A DNA stretch of 6,636 nt from contig URZD01000121.1 in NCBI GenBank assembly GCA_900552305.1, positions 1 through 6,636 on the forward strand, given 5' to 3'. Of the stretch, positions 5,469-6,636 are shown piece after piece (positions within the stretch are counted from its first letter, which is position 1; each line of letters opens with the position of its first letter). Both the position numbers and the translations under genes were made by a program. Source of the DNA: an uncultured Eubacteriales bacterium. Its GTDB lineage: Bacteria; Bacillota; Clostridia; Monoglobales; Monoglobaceae. The notes beneath the pieces were generated by a model. The model saw only the letters and a list, made by a program, of their open reading frames with translations. It did no database searches and had not been told where the DNA came from.

Positions 5469-6518
5469 ATGACAAACCCGGAGCTTTTGCAAAAACTTGA
5501 ACAAAACGGCGGACTTTCGCACGGTGAGTTTTGCGCGCTGCTGTCCGCCTTTACGGACGCAGACCTTGAACGCGCAAGAACCCGCGCCCGCAAAATCGCC
5601 GCCGAATACTACGGAAACAAAATCTTTATACGCGGACTTATCGAGTTCACCAACGTCTGCCGCCAAAACTGCCTTTACTGCGGACTGCGCCGCGACAACC
5701 GCAACGCCGACCGTTACCGACTTTCAACCGCGGAAATTCTCTCCTGCTGCGAAAACGGCTACGGCTTGGGCTTTCGCACCTTTGTGCTGCAAGGCGGCGA
5801 GGATGCGTATTTTACGGACGATAAAATCTGCGAAATTGTGAGCGAAATCAAGTCGCGTTACCCCGACTGCGCCATAACCCTTTCAATAGGCGAAAAGGAG
5901 CGCAGCTCCTACGAGCGTTATTTTAAGGCGGGAACAGACCGGTATTTACTGCGCCACGAAACGGCAAGTCCGACCCATTATTCAAAGCTGCACCCCGCCG
6001 ACCAGACCCTTGAAAACAGAATGAGGTGTCTGCACGACCTAAAGGAAATCGGTTTTCAGGTCGGCTGCGGCTTTATGGTCGGCTCACCGTATCAGACGTT
6101 TTCGGACTTGGCAAACGATTTGCGCTTTATATCTGAATTCAAGCCGCACATGGTTGGTATCGGTCCGTTTATTCCGCACAAGGACACGCCTTTTCGGGAT
6201 ATGCCGCAGGGCGGTTTGCGGTTGACGCTGTTCCTTCTCGCACTCGTTCGCATAATGCTGAAAAACGTGCTGTTGCCGTCAACCACCGCGCTCGGAACAA
6301 TCGACCCGAGCGGTCGTGAAAAAGGCATACTTTCCGGGGCAAACGTGGTTATGCCGAATCTTTCGCCTGTCGGCGTGCGTGAAAAATATTCGCTCTATGA
6401 CAATAAAATCTGCACCGGCGACGAGGCGGCGGAGTGCCGTTTGTGCCTTGAAAACCGAGTTAAAAGCATAGGCTATGAAATCGCCGTTGACAGGGGAGAT
6501 TTCCGCGCCGAAGTATAG
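5469..6518 (+). CDS. hydE: [FeFe]-hydrogenase maturase HydE, radical SAM enzyme
   Basis: HydE is a cytosolic radical SAM enzyme that works with HydG and HydF to build the diiron subsite of the [FeFe]-hydrogenase H-cluster; it acts on the iron-cyanide-carbonyl unit made by HydG. The 349 residues match known HydE proteins. The radical SAM motif is C64-x3-C68-x2-C71 (TNVCRQNCLYCGLRRDN). It is followed by the GGED-type segment VLQGGED (106-112), RHETASP (162-168) and GxxxGSPYQT (201-210). C315-x7-C323-x2-C326 near the C-terminus matches the accessory cluster spacing of Thermotoga HydE, and distinguishes it from BioB and PylB. AAGGAG (5454-5459) lies 9 nt before the ATG. No separate promoter is apparent, so expression probably depends on the lysR promoter. 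hydF, hydG and hydrogenase genes are not in the window. Confidence 0.93.
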   Translation: MTNPELLQKLEQNGGLSHGEFCALLSAFTDADLERARTRARKIAAEYYGNKIFIRGLIEFTNVCRQNCLYCGLRRDNRNADRYRLSTAEILSCCENGYGLGFRTFVLQGGEDAYFTDDKICEIVSEIKSRYPDCAITLSIGEKERSSYERYFKAGTDRYLLRHETASPTHYSKLHPADQTLENRMRCLHDLKEIGFQVGCGFMVGSPYQTFSDLANDLRFISEFKPHMVGIGPFIPHKDTPFRDMPQGGLRLTLFLLALVRIMLKNVLLPSTTALGTIDPSGREKGILSGANVVMPNLSPVGVREKYSLYDNKICTGDEAAECRLCLENRVKSIGYEIAVDRGDFRAEV

Positions 6519-6553
6519 CTGATTTATACTCGCAGTGTACTTTACAAGTATTT

Positions 6554-6594
6554 GGGAGCAGCAAAATTAAACCATTTTGCCGCACCCCTTTTTT
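6554..6594 (+). terminator. Intrinsic terminator after hydE
   Basis: GGGAGCAGCAAAAT (6554-6567) pairs with ATTTTGCCGCACCC (6574-6587) around a TAAACC loop. There are two single mismatches (A-C and A-A), and the stem is followed by TTTTTT (6589-6594). It lies about 35 bp after the hydE stop and ends the plus-strand cluster. Confidence 0.85.
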
Positions 6595-6636
6595 ATAGCC
6601 GCGCACAAAAAACGCGCCAAAACGGTTTTAAAAACC

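Noticed and set aside
6601..6636. GCGC/GCGC and the palindrome GGTTTTAAAAACC at the right edge as another terminator
   Set aside because: The stems are short or AT-only, no T run follows in the right register, and the window ends before a convergent gene can be seen.

Overview
This 6.6-kb window looks like chromosomal DNA of an anaerobic, fermenting Firmicute, probably a gut-type Clostridium relative. Several things point that way: an ATP-type PEP carboxykinase, a maturase for [FeFe]-hydrogenase, strong purine-rich ribosome binding sites, AT-rich intergenic promoters with near-consensus sigma-A boxes, and moderate-GC coding regions. No phage, IS, CRISPR, tRNA or rRNA was seen.

Layout. Positions 1-304 hold a cluster of stem-loop terminators downstream of pckA. 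pckA (PEP carboxykinase) runs leftward from 1906 to 305, with its own promoter near 1961-1989. A 370-bp gap (1907-2276) holds that promoter, several palindromes and a doubtful small reading frame. A fold-type I aminotransferase of the PF12897-like aspartate aminotransferase group runs leftward from 3551 to 2277. From about 3570 rightward, a divergent promoter region feeds a plus-strand cluster: a LysR-type regulator (3690-4586), a histidine-phosphatase gene broken by a frameshifting partial duplication (4612-5187, remnant to 5378), and hydE (5469-6518). A good intrinsic terminator (6554-6594) closes the cluster.

How the genes may work together. The aminotransferase (if it acts on aspartate) and PckA would link aspartate, oxaloacetate and PEP. 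The LysR regulator sits divergently next to the aminotransferase and heads the transcript that includes hydE, so it may coordinate amino-acid/C4 metabolism with hydrogenase assembly; this is inference from layout only. The most distinctive sequence-level observations are a pair of opposing promoters sharing one palindromic -10 box, the 26-bp excess that breaks the phosphatase gene, and a 33-bp in-frame tandem duplication of the aminotransferase's C-terminal codons including the stop. No wholly new system is evident.
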